Positions 44,498 through 57,053 of a stretch of 64,000 nucleotides of DNA are shown piece after piece (position 1 is the stretch's first letter; each line of letters begins with the position of its first letter). The position numbers were made by a program, and so were the translations under genes. The DNA is taken from the NCBI GenBank assembly GCA_963978545.1, contig OZ021723.1, positions 95,400,002 through 95,464,001 of the forward strand, given 5' to 3'. The notes below the pieces were generated by a model, which saw nothing but the letters and a program-made list of their open reading frames with translations, did not search any database and was not told the DNA's origin. The DNA comes from Linyphia triangularis. Lineage: Eukaryota; Arthropoda; Arachnida; Araneae; Linyphiidae.

Positions 44498-46041
44498 TAT
44501 ACACTGGTCAAAAAATTCAAGGATAACCAGTTTTTCCCTTAAAAACTTCTCAGTGGAGCAGCATAAATACATGAAACTCACATTGAAGAGACAAATTTAT
44601 GTAACATAACGAAAAGTAAAACAGCTCCGTCGCGAATTAAAATGCAAAGTGTATAGTGGGAGCATATGCAAAAGAATGAAGTAACATAAGTGTGCAGTTG
44701 TACAGATACATCCACATTTAAAATCACGCAACGCAAGGAGTTGATCTTTAGTGTGAGATATGATCTACCCTGTCATCAGTGTTTACTCGGCACTGTATTC
44801 TCCTTACTTAACATGAGTTAATTGATGAATTCTGGAGGCTAAATTGCTCGACCCACATTTTGAACAGTTTGCAAGTGATAGAAAGTTCAAAATACATTAA
44901 ATCTTTCCACAATGGATATCGTAGAGGTGTCCCACACATGCCTGATGAAATTTGGATTATAGGAGTGATCTGGCTTACGTATAGGGGCGATATTTATATA
45001 TTTTAATTAATTATCCAAAGCAAAAGTAGGATAAAATATACCATAAGTAACAATAAACACGTTTTAGAAACCAGTATTTCACAATTACAGTCTTGCCTAG
45101 ATCAAGCTAACGTAATTACGGTACAAAAAGTTGAATTTAATTATCTTTTGCGCCCCTAGTTAGCTTAATAGCAATCCCCTAAAGCAATCCAACATTTTAC
45201 ATCCAAGTGCAAAACTTTTTAACATCAGATACTTGATACTGAAAATAATTTTTTCAGTCTCATTAGTAATATTGGAGGTCAGAAGGATCTTTGGAAAGTT
45301 AGGAACATGATATGACGTGGTAAAGGACATTTCAAGATATGGATTTGGTGGGGAAAAAATTTGATTTTTTATTGCAGTATATTGGATTGCTATATTAGGC
45401 CCCCTTGCAGTGCAAAAGAAAATTTAATTCGACTTTTTTACCGTAATTATGTTAACGTGATCTAGACAAATCCTTAATGGTGAAATATCGTTTTCTAAAT
45501 CATGTTTATTGATTCTTGTGGCATATTTTATCCCACTTATACTTTGGAAAGACGATTAAAAAATATGAATATCGCCTCTATACGTAAGCCTTGAAAATTC
45601 CTCTAATCCAAATTTCATCAAGCATGTGTGGGATGCTTCTACGATATCCATTATGGAAATATTTGGAACTTTCCATCACTTTCAAACAGTTCAAAAATTG
45701 GGAAGAGCAATTTAGCCTCTAGAATTCATCAAGAAAGTCATGTTAAGTAAGATAATACAGTGCCTAATAAACACTGGTGACAAAGGAGATCATATCTCAC
45801 ACTAAAGATCAACTCCTTGAGTTGCGTGATTTTTAATGTGGATGCATCTGTTTAATTGCACACTAATGGTACTCCATTCTTTTGCAGGTATCCCCACGGT
45901 ACACTTTGCATTTCAATTTGCGACTGAGTTATTTTACTTATCGTAGTCTCTTTGATGTGAATTTCATATGTTTTTGCTGCTCCACTGAGAAGTTATTAAG
46001 AGAAAAACTGGTTATCCTTTAATTGCCTTTACCTGTGTATA
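44498..46041. mobile_element. 1.54-kb near-palindromic foldback element
   Basis: The two arms (about 44498-45210 and 45365-46041) are diverged reverse complements across their whole length. Mirrored pairs include GGATAACCAGTTTTTC with its complement, CTTCTCAGTGGAGCAGC, GGAGTTGATCTTTAGTGTGA and CATGCCTGATGAAATTTGG. The ends start TATACACTGGTCAAAAA, resembling Tc1/mariner termini next to a TA. No transposase lies in the roughly 150-bp centre. Confidence 0.85.
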
Positions 46042-47355
46042 CCCAGAGTAAAATATTTGTTTTAAAATGTTTTTGAAAACTTATCCAAGAAATTTTTATT
46101 AAAATTTCACAAATATTTACAAACTAAGAAAAATGTAAAAAAAAAAAAAAAAAAAAAAAAACCACCTTAAAAGAGTCTAAGCCATTAATATTGTTTAATG
46201 GTGTACATGTATAGTCTTGCACTAAACTAAAGAAATAAAATATAAAAAAAAGAGAAAACTGTTTTTCTGCGTAGTTTTAGATGTAGTTTGAATAAAATTC
46301 ATTAAACAGGTATATTTTTTACCTAAAAAAATTCTTGTTAAACTTGACATAAGCCACTTTGCCTTTTACCTGCTCAATTATACAAATGATAAATTGTTCA
46401 TAGATTGAGCCCAGAGGGAATTGGCTGAATCTTAACATAGTTGTGTAGTTCTTACTCTGTTGTATTCGAAGAAAAATGATTTTGCTAATGATTGATAGAA
46501 TAGGATTGATTCAAGAACAGAAGTTGTTGACACAAAGATGAATCATATTTATAAGCATACATCCGAAATATGTACGCCTGTTGTTTGTTCTTCATTGGTT
46601 AGGTTTTCTTGAGGGAATAGGTTTCCGTAATTACTTTGACCAACTTCATAAAAATGCAGATTCTTAGTAAAAGGACGTGGAAACTTATCTAAGGCAAAAA
46701 CGATCGTTATACTAGCTCAGCTTACCTATAAACGCACTTAATTTTCTAATAATAGATTATTCATATGGAGGACAATAATTGAAGACACATTTTGATTTTT
46801 GTATGAACATTGTATTGTCACACGAATACTATTGTTATATTTTTTGAAACTAATGGATTCTACTTACTTCTGTAAGCCCTCTTTGATACCAAGTGGCACA
46901 ACGGAATTTTCTATATTGTTCAGTAAAAAAAAAAAAAAATACTTGCTCAGCAAATGAATCTGAGGTTCTGTAAGCTTTTATAGTACGAGGATATGCAGTT
47001 TGATTCAAAAGTAACATAAACTCACAAAAATTGATAAGTGGTGAAAATTTGTTACAGAACGATGCAGTTATTACTGAAATGCACGGGAAAACATATAATG
47101 TTTTTCCTTCACACACAAAGAAAAGGATTAGTCTTTTTCTTCCTCCCCAACAGATTTATCTGTTTGTGTTTGTAAGCAACTTTACCACTATTTAATGGAA
47201 GTCGAAATCCTCTATACTGGTAATGTTAATTTGACTTATTTTAATGTACCTTTTTATCTGAGAGTTGAAAACGTAGAATCCTAAATGGTTTTTCTGTGCA
47301 TCTAGCAGACTCTTGCTATTCTACTTCAATGTGCTTTTATATGTAGTTCATTTAA
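46042..47355. other. AT-rich stretch, no gene seen
   Basis: Contains an A run near 46138-46160. No gene is recognised. Confidence 0.45.
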
Positions 47356-48346
<991 letters not shown>

Positions 48347-48785
48347 TTTAATTAATTATCATGAAATTCACTGAATTTTGTTAAAAATCATACTATATTT
48401 TTGACGAAATAAGCCAGAATAAAAATATTTTAAAAATTAATATTAAAATTTCACTTTATTATGTACAGATACATAAAAGGAATGTATGGTACAAATTTTA
48501 GATACTTTATCTTTGGAGTTTGTGTGAAATAGGTACATGAGCAATGAAAAAAGTAATTTTGAGAAAAACGCATTTTAAAGAAAACTTTACTTCCACTAAC
48601 AGCTCCCACTCTTAACTTCAAAAAATTATTAAAATTCTTCTAAACGAAGTATTATTAAAAATGAAGTATAATTTTGAAGGGAAAATTTTATATTTTAGTA
48701 AACAATTAAAAAACTCAATGTCGATTTCTTATAAATTGCAGGGTACCGATTCCTTATAAATGACACTTTCTAGCGTTTTCTTATA
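48347..48785. other. AT-rich stretch, no gene seen
   Basis: No gene or classified repeat is recognised. Confidence 0.45.
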
Positions 48786-49247
48786 CAGTAGAACCTCGAT
48801 TAACCGACTTAATTCGGACCGAAGATAGGTCGGATAAGCGAAAATGCCGGATAATAGAGAGTTGTAATAAATAATAAAAAGTAAATTATTTTCATTTATT
48901 GAATGCAGGGCTTTTAATGTTGTTTTTTTATGATATAATTGTTGGAAATGAGTTTTTGTTGTCGTAATCTTGATAGTCGTTGTTTCTTTGTTCTATCCCG
49001 AAGTCTTTTTAAAAGCAACAGTTCAGTTTGATCTGCATATGATTATTGCTCTAACCATGTCAGTCCTTTTGAAAAACGGTCAGAAGCCTCACCATTACTT
49101 ATGCAAATTTAGTGTAAAAGAAAATATTCCGGTTTTAAAAAGGGCAAATGATTTATGACTCATTTGGGAGATTTTTAAGGTTGACTGAAGGATGGTCGGT
49201 TAACAGAGTTCCGGATGAAAGAGGGACGGTTTATCGAGGTTCTACTG
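48786..49247. mobile_element. Pogo/Tigger-like MITE, 462 bp
   Basis: The ends are CAGTAGAACCTCGATTAACC and, on the opposite strand, CAGTAGAACCTCGATAAACC, flanked by TA. The CAGT-GAACCTCGAT-AACCG pattern is diagnostic for the pogo/Tigger branch of Tc1/mariner. There is no transposase. Confidence 0.9.
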
Positions 49248-50006
49248 TATTCTGATTTGGAAGAGTACTTGCAAGTGTGTAGAATGTGCCAATTGTCAGT
49301 TTATTGCTTATCATACTTCTGCTAATAGTTAAATAGTTCTTGAGGAACACACGTACTCACATTTTAAAATTGAATAAATAAAATTAATGAGCCAATCGAA
49401 AGCTTTTTATCTATGTATGTTTCGATATGCAGCTTATCGTCTTATTCATTCAACACTTAAAAAACATTATATTTCTTCTCAAAAAGGTTGCAAATAAAAT
49501 TTTGAAATTCAAAATGGAAATCGCTTTAAAACATTATGTTTCCGTCTAAAAGTTTGCTAAATTCGAATAGATAAATTTATAATTAATAACTGTCATACTG
49601 TCTACAAAGTACTCAAAATGTGACAATGTTTTGACAACTTCGAGTAATCCAAAATTTAACTTTTCGTCGGTCGCATTTGATCTAACAGGCATGAAAGGAC
49701 GTTTTTGTTGCCGTTTTTGTCAACGAAGACTGTTGAAATACCTAGTATGTTTTTTTTTAACAGAAATGTTGGCATTCTTTCTTCTGTTGAAATTCCTTGT
49801 AATCATGTTCATCACTTGTCAGTTGTATAAGTGAACTTAATTATGTGGCGAACCTAATTATGCGCGTATGTATAAATTAACTTAATTATATGTCGGCTTA
49901 TCAAGCACATTTCGTCCTAATTCAACGGTCATCATATTGCGCCGTTGACATTACTTTAAACATTGATGTTTAGTCACATGTCAGGAAGAAGGTAAAATCT
50001 ATTTCC
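49248..50006. other. AT-rich stretch, no gene seen
   Basis: No gene or classified repeat is recognised. Confidence 0.45.
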
Positions 50007-50520
50007 TTTTTACGTTCAATCACCCTATTTGTAATAAATGGTAATGAAAGAATTGGATATGGCCAAACAATTTTTTTTTATTTTTTTTTTATTTACATTA
50101 CTTCACGCTTTGGAACATTCTGCGCTCAAAAAAGTGGTCCAGAAAAAAATGTATGACTGTGTATCTGTGGTCAACATAACTCCCGAATGAATTGATCTAC
50201 GTTGTTTTCTAGGGTACCTATCTTTAGAGTTTTGGTCAAAGTAGCGCATGCGCATAAGGTAGCTGCAAATTAAAAATTGGTGCTTTTCAGCAATTGTTCT
50301 AACGATTTTAATCAAAATCGATGTGGTAGTGCCTTTTAAGTTAAATTTCTCTAATATATTCACCAGGAAAAATATAATTAAGTCGTAAAAAGTTGAAAAA
50401 CTAGTATTTGTTTTTAATATAGAATTCCCTTCCCTTGAGCATCGCTTATCGACGACTGTTTCTCTTCTGTTTCGCTTATAAGAAAGGACAATATAATACT
50501 TATTAAATACTACTCCAATA
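50007..50520 (-). repeat. R750 repeat copy, truncated
   Basis: Starts with a degenerate hairpin end (TTTTTACGTTCAATCACCC) and has GCGCATGCGCATAAGGTAGC and CAGCAATTGTTC. It stops near AAGAAAGGACAATATAA, so the CACAACTTTCAATTAC end is missing. Confidence 0.8.
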
Positions 50521-51286
50521 CTAAAACTTAAATTGGTGTATTGAAGGATTCAGTTGGAGTCATTTTTCCGATTTATTTGTCCTAAATTTTCACAGAACGA
50601 CTTCGACAGAAACCAATTTTGCTGACAACTCAATAAAAGACCATTTCTATTGGATATATATTCTATTGGGCTGTTAGAGAATATCTATGAGAGTAGATCC
50701 ATATTTTCGAAAATTGACAGAAACCATTTCGATTGGCAATTCCATAAAAGAATATTACTGAACTTTCCCAAATCAACATCAACTTTGATCACTAGAATCA
50801 GACACACGGGTTAGAATTCCTCTACCACTGTAAAGAATAACCCAACCAAAATGGGCTTTATGACAACAATGGAGAAAACATATTTCAGCGAGATGAAATG
50901 AAACCTCTTCCGGGGTTTATGGCTGAATGAAGACGGCGGCCAAATTGAACATCACTTATTTGGAGAAGTAACAACACGTTTCGTACCTTTCCGTTTGGTT
51001 GCGTCGTCAGATTATAGACGCGACGACGCAGACTTGGCGTCGGGGACTCGTCTTGAAGTCGAGTCACGTGTGGAAAGAGGATAAAATAAACTTTTAACCT
51101 TTCGGTTTGTAGTCGAAATTCTAAATATGTGTGTGAGAAACATGATTATTTTTTTTTTTTTAATTTAAATTTGACTAAGAAAAAAGTGCTTCATTTTATT
51201 ATAAAACAAAATAACTAAGACTGACTAAAAAAATACTGTAAACTTTCGCACACCATTTTTAATTGGTTGTGCCTCTTGATGTTAAA
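50521..51286. other. No gene recognised; locally GC-richer
   Basis: About 50890-51070 has clustered CG dinucleotides (GACGCGACGACGCAG). A 60-codon minus frame there shows no domain. It may be a decayed exon or repeat. Confidence 0.35.
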
Positions 51287-51475
51287 AGAGCTGACCAAAC
51301 GGTATAGTGGTTAGCATGCTAGCTTCTAGACCGCGAGGTTGCGGGTTCGAGTCCCGTGTATGGCATGGATGTTTGTAAATGAATGTTGGCTTGTCAAATG
51401 AAGAACATTTCGGCGCATTATAGCCCTCGTGTTGCTGTCGGCGCCAGATAATCTGAAAGCAACCAACCAACCAAC
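51287..51475 (+). mobile_element. tRNA-derived SINE-A, copy 5
   Basis: Full length with GACCAAACGGTATAGTGG preceded by AGAGCT, a perfect B box and an (AACC)n tail. The 12-bp direct repeat CTTGATGTTAAA lies at 51275-51286 and 51476-51487. Confidence 0.95.
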
Positions 51476-51487
51476 CTTGATGTTAAA

Positions 51488-51966
51488 TCCCCATTACCTG
51501 ATAGATTAAATACAGAGATCTTTAAACATTTTAATACTTTTTTTTTTAAATGTAAATTTTATTTTATTGAAAAAATTAAAAACTGCTAAGAGAAACATTG
51601 CATTTTGCATCGCTTCCTGAGAAACATTGCAACTGGAAAATCATCGATAGCTGATGAAAAACTTATCGATCTATTCAAAAATAATCGACTAAAATTGAAT
51701 TTTTAATCGTTGTAAATCGACACAATTCTAGTTACCTGACCAACAAGCTTTTCCAATTCCTTTTATTGCTAATTTAAAAATATTACTCGCTGTTACATCA
51801 TCATACCTTTGTGAAGTTGGATTTTACTCAATGGTAAGAATTGAAACCAAGTATCAAAATGGATTCCATTGCTATCAAAAATTAAAATCAGAACTCATCA
51901 GTGCCAACAATCATTGACACATGCCGTGTTATAACTTTTTTTTTGGTAAAATTATATTTAATAATA
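51488..51966. other. AT-rich stretch, no gene seen
   Basis: No gene or classified repeat is recognised. Confidence 0.45.
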
Positions 51967-52388
51967 CAGTAGAGTCCTGATTATCCGAGTTAATGTGGAC
52001 CAAGACCAACTCGGATAACCGAAAAACTCGGTTAAAGCGAAAATTAAAAATAAAATAAATCGTATTGGTTTAAATGTATGTTTTGACAAGTACAAATGTT
52101 ATACTATAGGTAAACCACATGCAATTAATAATATATAGTAATGCTTAAAGAGTTCTCTTACTTAAGCCTTAAGACCTTGAGCGACGCGATAGGAGGAGCA
52201 GTGTCATACAATGAAAAGGAATGTATTTTTTAAACATTTTGTTTTCTTGAGTGTTTGAGAGATCAAGTACCAATTTTTTTCGGTACTAGTTTTGACAAAG
52301 GAAAATATCAGGGGTAAAAGAAGTATTATCTGGCTTGGTTAAAGCGGAAACTCGGATAACCGGGGCTCGGATAATCGAGGTTTTACTG
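51967..52388. mobile_element. Second pogo/Tigger-like MITE, 422 bp
   Basis: The ends are CAGTAGAGTCCTGATTATCC and, on the opposite strand, CAGTAAAACCTCGATTATCC, flanked by TA. They are more diverged than those at 48786-49247. It contains ACTCGGATAACCG repeats near both ends and has no coding capacity. Confidence 0.85.
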
Positions 52389-52515
52389 TAAATGTTTTCT
52401 TCTTCTTAAAAAATTTTTTTGGCTCGTATAACTTCTTTTGAAAAGAGCGTATATGTATGAAAAAAAAATTCCCTGCACTGAGGATGAAGTGGGTCGCAAT
52501 AGATTCGGTTTCTAA

Positions 52516-53228
52516 CTAGGGGCGTGGAACATCGCACAGCTTTCAGTTAAATTTTAATGTTGGTCAGTGCATTAAAATTAATATGGTGTTATTTACCGTT
52601 TTAATATTTTCACTCATCTAAATAAAAATGGCCAATTTGGTAATATTATTGGCAATACTTTTTATATGAGAAAGAAACACCCCCAAGATGGCAAAATTGG
52701 CTGTTATTCAATCGACATTACATTGTCCTTTCTTCAGTGTAAAGCAGAAAAAAAATCAATTGTTGAAGAGCGATGCTCAAGGGCAGAGAGCAACATGTTA
52801 AATGCACTCGTTTTTCAACTTTTTACACTTAAGTATTTCTACGGGAATTTTGGAGTTGGGGACGATTAGAACACCTTTACAGAGGCATTATCACTGATAT
52901 TTTAATCAAAATCGTTAGAGCCGTTTTTTAGCAATGATTTTTTCATGATTTCGACCTTATGAGCATGCGTTATTTTGACGAAAACCTAAATAGGTCCCAT
53001 GGCCACCACTAACCCGCATTCCAAACTTAAACATCGTAGGTCAATTTGTTCGGGAGTTATGCTGCCCACGTACACATAGACACAGAGACAGAAATTTTTT
53101 TAAACAACTTTTTTGAAATCAGGGTATTCCCAAACGTGGAGAAACTCAAAAATATATATATATATTTAAAAAAAAATTCTTTTTGACCGAATGGTTACAC
53201 TTTCATTACCCTATGAAAACATATGGGT
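52516..53228 (+). repeat. R750 repeat copy
   Basis: The left end is CTAGGGGCGTGGAACATCGC; inside are AACATCGTAGGTCAATTTG and GCCGTTTTTTAGCAA; the right hairpin is partly eroded (CATTACCCTATGAAAAC). Confidence 0.85.
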
Positions 53229-53530
53229 GAGAGTTAATATGATTTACTGTTTAAAAAATTGTAAAGTTCTTGGAGAAAGTGAAAGTGGATGGCAATGTTT
53301 AAAGTTTTGGAAACCTTTGCTTTAGTGAGTATCGGGCATTGCAAACTCTATTGTCATGCTCAGAATAAATGTTGAGGTTAGAGAAGACCTTCTATGGCTC
53401 ATTAAAATTTTTTAATTGTATGGAACTATGGAACTCTTACATCCAACGTCCTACAACAATGTTTTACGATCTGCTAAATAGAACTTCTTCGAAGCAGGTA
53501 CGTATCATCCAGTGACTCCCTTAGATAAGG

Positions 53531-53707
53531 TTGGTTGGTTGTTTTCAGATTATCTGGCGCCGTCTGCAACACGAGGGCTATAATGCGCCGAAACTTTCGT
53601 CATTAGACAAGCCAACATACATTTACAAACACCCTTGCCTAACACTAGACTCGAACCCGCAACCTCGCGGTCTAGAAGCTAGCACGCTAACCACTATACC
53701 GTTTCAT
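53531..53707 (-). mobile_element. tRNA-derived SINE-A, copy 6
   Basis: Full-length minus-strand copy. The near-identical direct repeat TTAGATAAGG / TTAGGTAAGG lies at 53521-53530 and 53708-53717 (one mismatch). The B box is intact; the tail reads GGTTGGTTGG on the plus strand. Confidence 0.9.
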
Positions 53708-53717
53708 TTAGGTAAGG

Positions 53718-54698
53718 TATCGGTCACATGAAGAAAAGATCGAGCAATTGTGCCGGCCATCTGCCATAACACTGGTGTGTACGGTAAACTTATCGAGACT
53801 TCAATGTCCTCTAGTTGGTATAGCATGGCTATTGTTAAGATCTACAATTGGTAAATAATTGTACATAATGGAAATTATGATTTGCAATCCCTTTTTATTT
53901 TTGTAAAAATTGTAATTAGCATTTAAAATATAAACTTCGCAAGTTGTGACAATGGTTAGGTTTTTCTGAATTTTTATAGAATGTTGCTGACCTATAAAAG
54001 GCTCGTGGAGGAATGAATCAGAATCCAATCCAAACTCCATCTGTTTATGCTTTGAGTTGAGGTGCTATGAATATATATCCGGGTTTTTTTTACCGAATGG
54101 TAAAGAGCTTGAACTTCCTCTGTTCTCGAGTCGATACGACAGAGGATCTGATGTAAGCGTTAATATGATTTGCTGCTTAAAGAATTGTAAAGTTCTTGGA
54201 GAAGAAAATATTAAATATTTTGTGTAATCTGTCTCATCATATCTCGAGAAAAAATTCATAGCTAAGAGAGATGATTTAACTAAGGTATTGTCACCATTTT
54301 AATAAATTTGAAATTTCTTACTAATTGCATATTTGCAACATGGTCCTCGTGCCAGGAAACCCCCTGTACTCAGGAAACTCCTAAACAACCAATCAAAACA
54401 CGTACGTCACAATTTTTGGCCAAGAGTAAATTTTTTGTGAATACTTCATTCAATCAAATATCAGTGTTTGTACATTTCCCTTCCCTAACGAGACTTACAA
54501 GTCCTTTCAAATGTATCATGATACTATTCTAATTTTAACTCTTTAACATTCATTTGAGACTTAGGTATTCACTTCTATAAAAATCAATCTTCAATTGTTG
54601 GATGCGACAACTTATAAGCGAAATAGAGCTTATTTCGCTTTATATGCAAACACATGTAATATTTTCAATCTTCATCTCATTCATCTCGGACTTGCATC
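53718..54698. other. No gene; short duplication and hairpin
   Basis: GTTAATATGATTTGCTG...AAAGTTCTTGGAGAA at about 54158-54203 repeats 53232-53276, about 930 bp upstream. A perfect 10-bp hairpin AAGCGAAATA/TATTTCGCTT lies near 54616-54640. Confidence 0.5.
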
Positions 54699-55539
54699 GT
54701 GTTATGTAGGGATGGAACGGATATCCGGCAAATATCCGATATCCGGCATATCCGGCTGATTTTTCAATATCCGAAACCCCGTCGGATATCCGATTTGAAA
54801 TACCGGACATCCGATAATTTCATTCGGATATCCGGCTGTATATCCGACCACCAGGTATCCACAAGAAATAATTTTTTGAAAAAAATAATGATCTTTTTCG
54901 CACAAAGGAAACACCGCATCCTACACTTTTCTTTTTTTTTAATTTTTTTTTCTTGGACATAAATTGCAGTCAAATTAGAAAACGAAAACAGAAAGAGGCG
55001 CCGTATTATTGACGCCGAGTTCCCCCCATAAGCATAAACCATTCCTCCAATCTTTTTCCATACACATCCTTCATACGTGTTTTGCAATATGTTCTTTTCA
55101 TTCCAAGTTTATGATCTGATTAATTCCAGATGTTATATTTGAATGCTTCTCCGTAAAACTCGAACCGAAATACTAATAAATAGTACTTTTTTTCCATAAC
55201 ATAAGTGACTTAAGAGTTTTAGTTATTCTCACTTCCTCCTTTTTTTCTGACATTTGCTAGCAAGTAAAAAGCAATAAATAGTCAATGCGCAATCCTCAAT
55301 GCTTTTTTTTGTTCTATCGACGATAATACCCTACCCCTTTATGCTGTGAATGGTATGGTCTAATTTCTGATTTTTCATTGGCAGAAGTTGAAAGCTGGTG
55401 TATTTTTTCTGACGTAAAATGAAGCATTGTAATTTTTAGGTCTTTAAAGCAGCGCCACAATGTGGAATTATATTTAGCTCTCTAGAATGCCTTGAATTTT
55501 AGTTTTCTCCAATTACAATCCAATTTATAATTTTTAATA

Positions 55540-55884
55540 ATGGCTCATTTAAAATCACCCATTTGGAAGTATTTTAAAATTAATGGGAAATGACGAAAGC
55601 AAAGCCCTATGTGTTACTTGCTCCACAGAATCGTTTAAAAAATGTGCGCGGCAAAAGCCCAAAATCCTTTTCCACAAAACCCTTATGAAACCATTTAATG
55701 AGTGTGCATAAGGAAATTCACCGAAGCTTTAAAGACTCACTAAATGCATCAAATATTGATTAACAAGAAAAAACAATTCATCAAAACAAGAAATGCACGC
55801 AGACAACATTGGAATCGAAATTATTTGTACCAAAATTGTTTAGTTTAGATGATCCTAAAGCAAAAGCCTTAACCACAAAAATAT
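55540..55884 (+). pseudogene. hAT transposase exon 1, frameshifted (copy 1)
   Basis: Aligned base by base with the intact exon at 62495-62843. An inserted base after AATGGGAAA creates an immediate TGA, a stretch near 55638-55644 is deleted, and other point changes add stops. The zinc-finger coding sequence is recognisable but broken. The splice donor ATGTAAGTA is kept at 55883-55891. Confidence 0.85.
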
Positions 55885-56247
55885 GTAAGTACTAATTTTG
55901 TTTGTTTATATTAAATATATATTTTAAATATGGTATAACATACTGTTGATGAATTTTGGGTTCGAAATTTTTTAAGTTTATATTTAAAGACGGAATATTC
56001 CGATAGATCCAATTTAAGTTTTCTACGAGATTTCTTTAAATCCGTAATGTTTTAGGTGCATTACAAAAAAAAAAAAAAATAGACTTCAATTTCATAAAAT
56101 ATTTAAAATAAATCTTTTGTTATTAACAAATGCCTCCAGTATAATTTTATAATCATTTATCAATTATAAACAATGCATGAAGTAAATTGAAAGTAGCTAT
56201 ATTTTGCACTTCAACATTGTAAAAAAAAAAAAATAATATAATTTTAG

Positions 56248-56468
56248 GTGAGTTAATGGCTCTTGATGCTGAACCATTCTCCATTGTGAATAAAGAAGGC
56301 TTTGGTCAGTTATTAAAATATCTAGCTCCTCGTTATCCGCTTCCAAATAGAAATTATGTTCGTGATAAAGCCCTGCCAGAACTATATGAAAAACTAAAAG
56401 TATCAATATTACAAGATATAAAATCAGCAACAAAGATCTCTTTCACTCATCAACTAAAGTTTAAATAA
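56248..56468 (+). pseudogene. hAT transposase exon 2 (copy 1), prematurely ended
   Basis: After an acceptor TTTTAG (56242-56247), the frame reads ELMALDAEPFSIVNKEGFGQ, LAPRYPLPNRNY and LPELYEKLKV. The order M-x-A-L-D-x-x-P-F-S-x-V-x-x-x-G-F, then P-R-Y-x-x-P-x-R is the signature of hAT transposases just before the catalytic domain. Exon phase fits the donor of exon 1. It ends at TAA after about 70 codons, beside a palindromic insertion, so the catalytic core is lost. Confidence 0.85.
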
Positions 56469-56484
56469 AAAAAAATTAACTCAA

Positions 56485-56591
56485 ACTAATAGCACACATC
56501 CTCCCCGAGAGGTCCCTAGGAAGTCCCCAGTCATCCCCGAGACTACGAATGACTTCCCAGGGACCTCCCTGGGAGGATGTGTGCTATTAGT
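56485..56591. mobile_element. 107-bp palindromic insert within hAT copy 1
   Basis: ACTAATAGCACACATCCTCC at left is mirrored exactly at right (ending GTGCTATTAGT), with GAGGTCCCT and GAAGTC also mirrored. It is GC-rich compared with its host and absent from hAT copy 2. Confidence 0.8.
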
Positions 56592-56855
56592 GCAGTGGCG
56601 CGACAGCCCGTGTGGACTAAGGCCTGCTGGGCGCAGCTCAGCTTTCTCGACTGTGGCATTTGTGTGTCACATAGCAGATGTTTCAGTCAGATGGTCATTC
56701 TGACGCCGAACCCCAGTGTTTAGTTCCCAAGCATGCATGGTCCTCCTCAGTTTATTTCTTTCAGGTATAAACAGCTAAGTCAACCTTGCCCAGTCCGCGA
56801 ATCAAACCATGGACCTGTGGCATGCAGTGCGGTGCGCTAACCACTAATTATAATT
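56592..56855 (-). mobile_element. tRNA-derived SINE-like segment (SINE-C) in hAT copy 1
   Basis: On the minus strand it begins AGTGGTTAGCGCACCGC (A-box-like) and has GGTTTGATTCGC (B-box-like), followed by a body with CATGCATGCTTGGGAAC. The same segment lies in hAT copy 2 at 62953-63163, so it was in their common ancestor. Confidence 0.65.
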
Positions 56856-57053
56856 TACTTAATACTTCATATCATGACCATTTTTTTCGTATAGCATATC
56901 GTATAACTATCGTTTTTAGTATATAGACCGAATATCTTGCCGGATATCCGGTGAAATCCGTTTCGGATATCGGTATCCGGTAGACATGGTACCCCGGATA
57001 TCCGAAATCCGGTATCCGGCAAAACTCACATCCGTTCCATCCCTAGTGTTATG

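Larger units (their letters stand above)
54707..57045 (+). mobile_element. BED-finger hAT element, copy 1 (2.34 kb)
   Basis: A perfect 8-bp duplication GTGTTATG lies at 54699-54706 and 57046-57053. The 16-bp terminal repeat TAGGGATGGAACGGAT appears at both ends. The sub-terminal regions (about 130 bp each) are packed with ATATCCGG/CGGATATCCG motifs, likely transposase-binding sites. It carries decayed exon 1 (55540-55884), exon 2 (56248-56468), a palindromic insert (56485-56591) and a SINE-like segment (56592-56855). The 3' part of the transposase with its dimerisation domain is missing. Confidence 0.95.
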
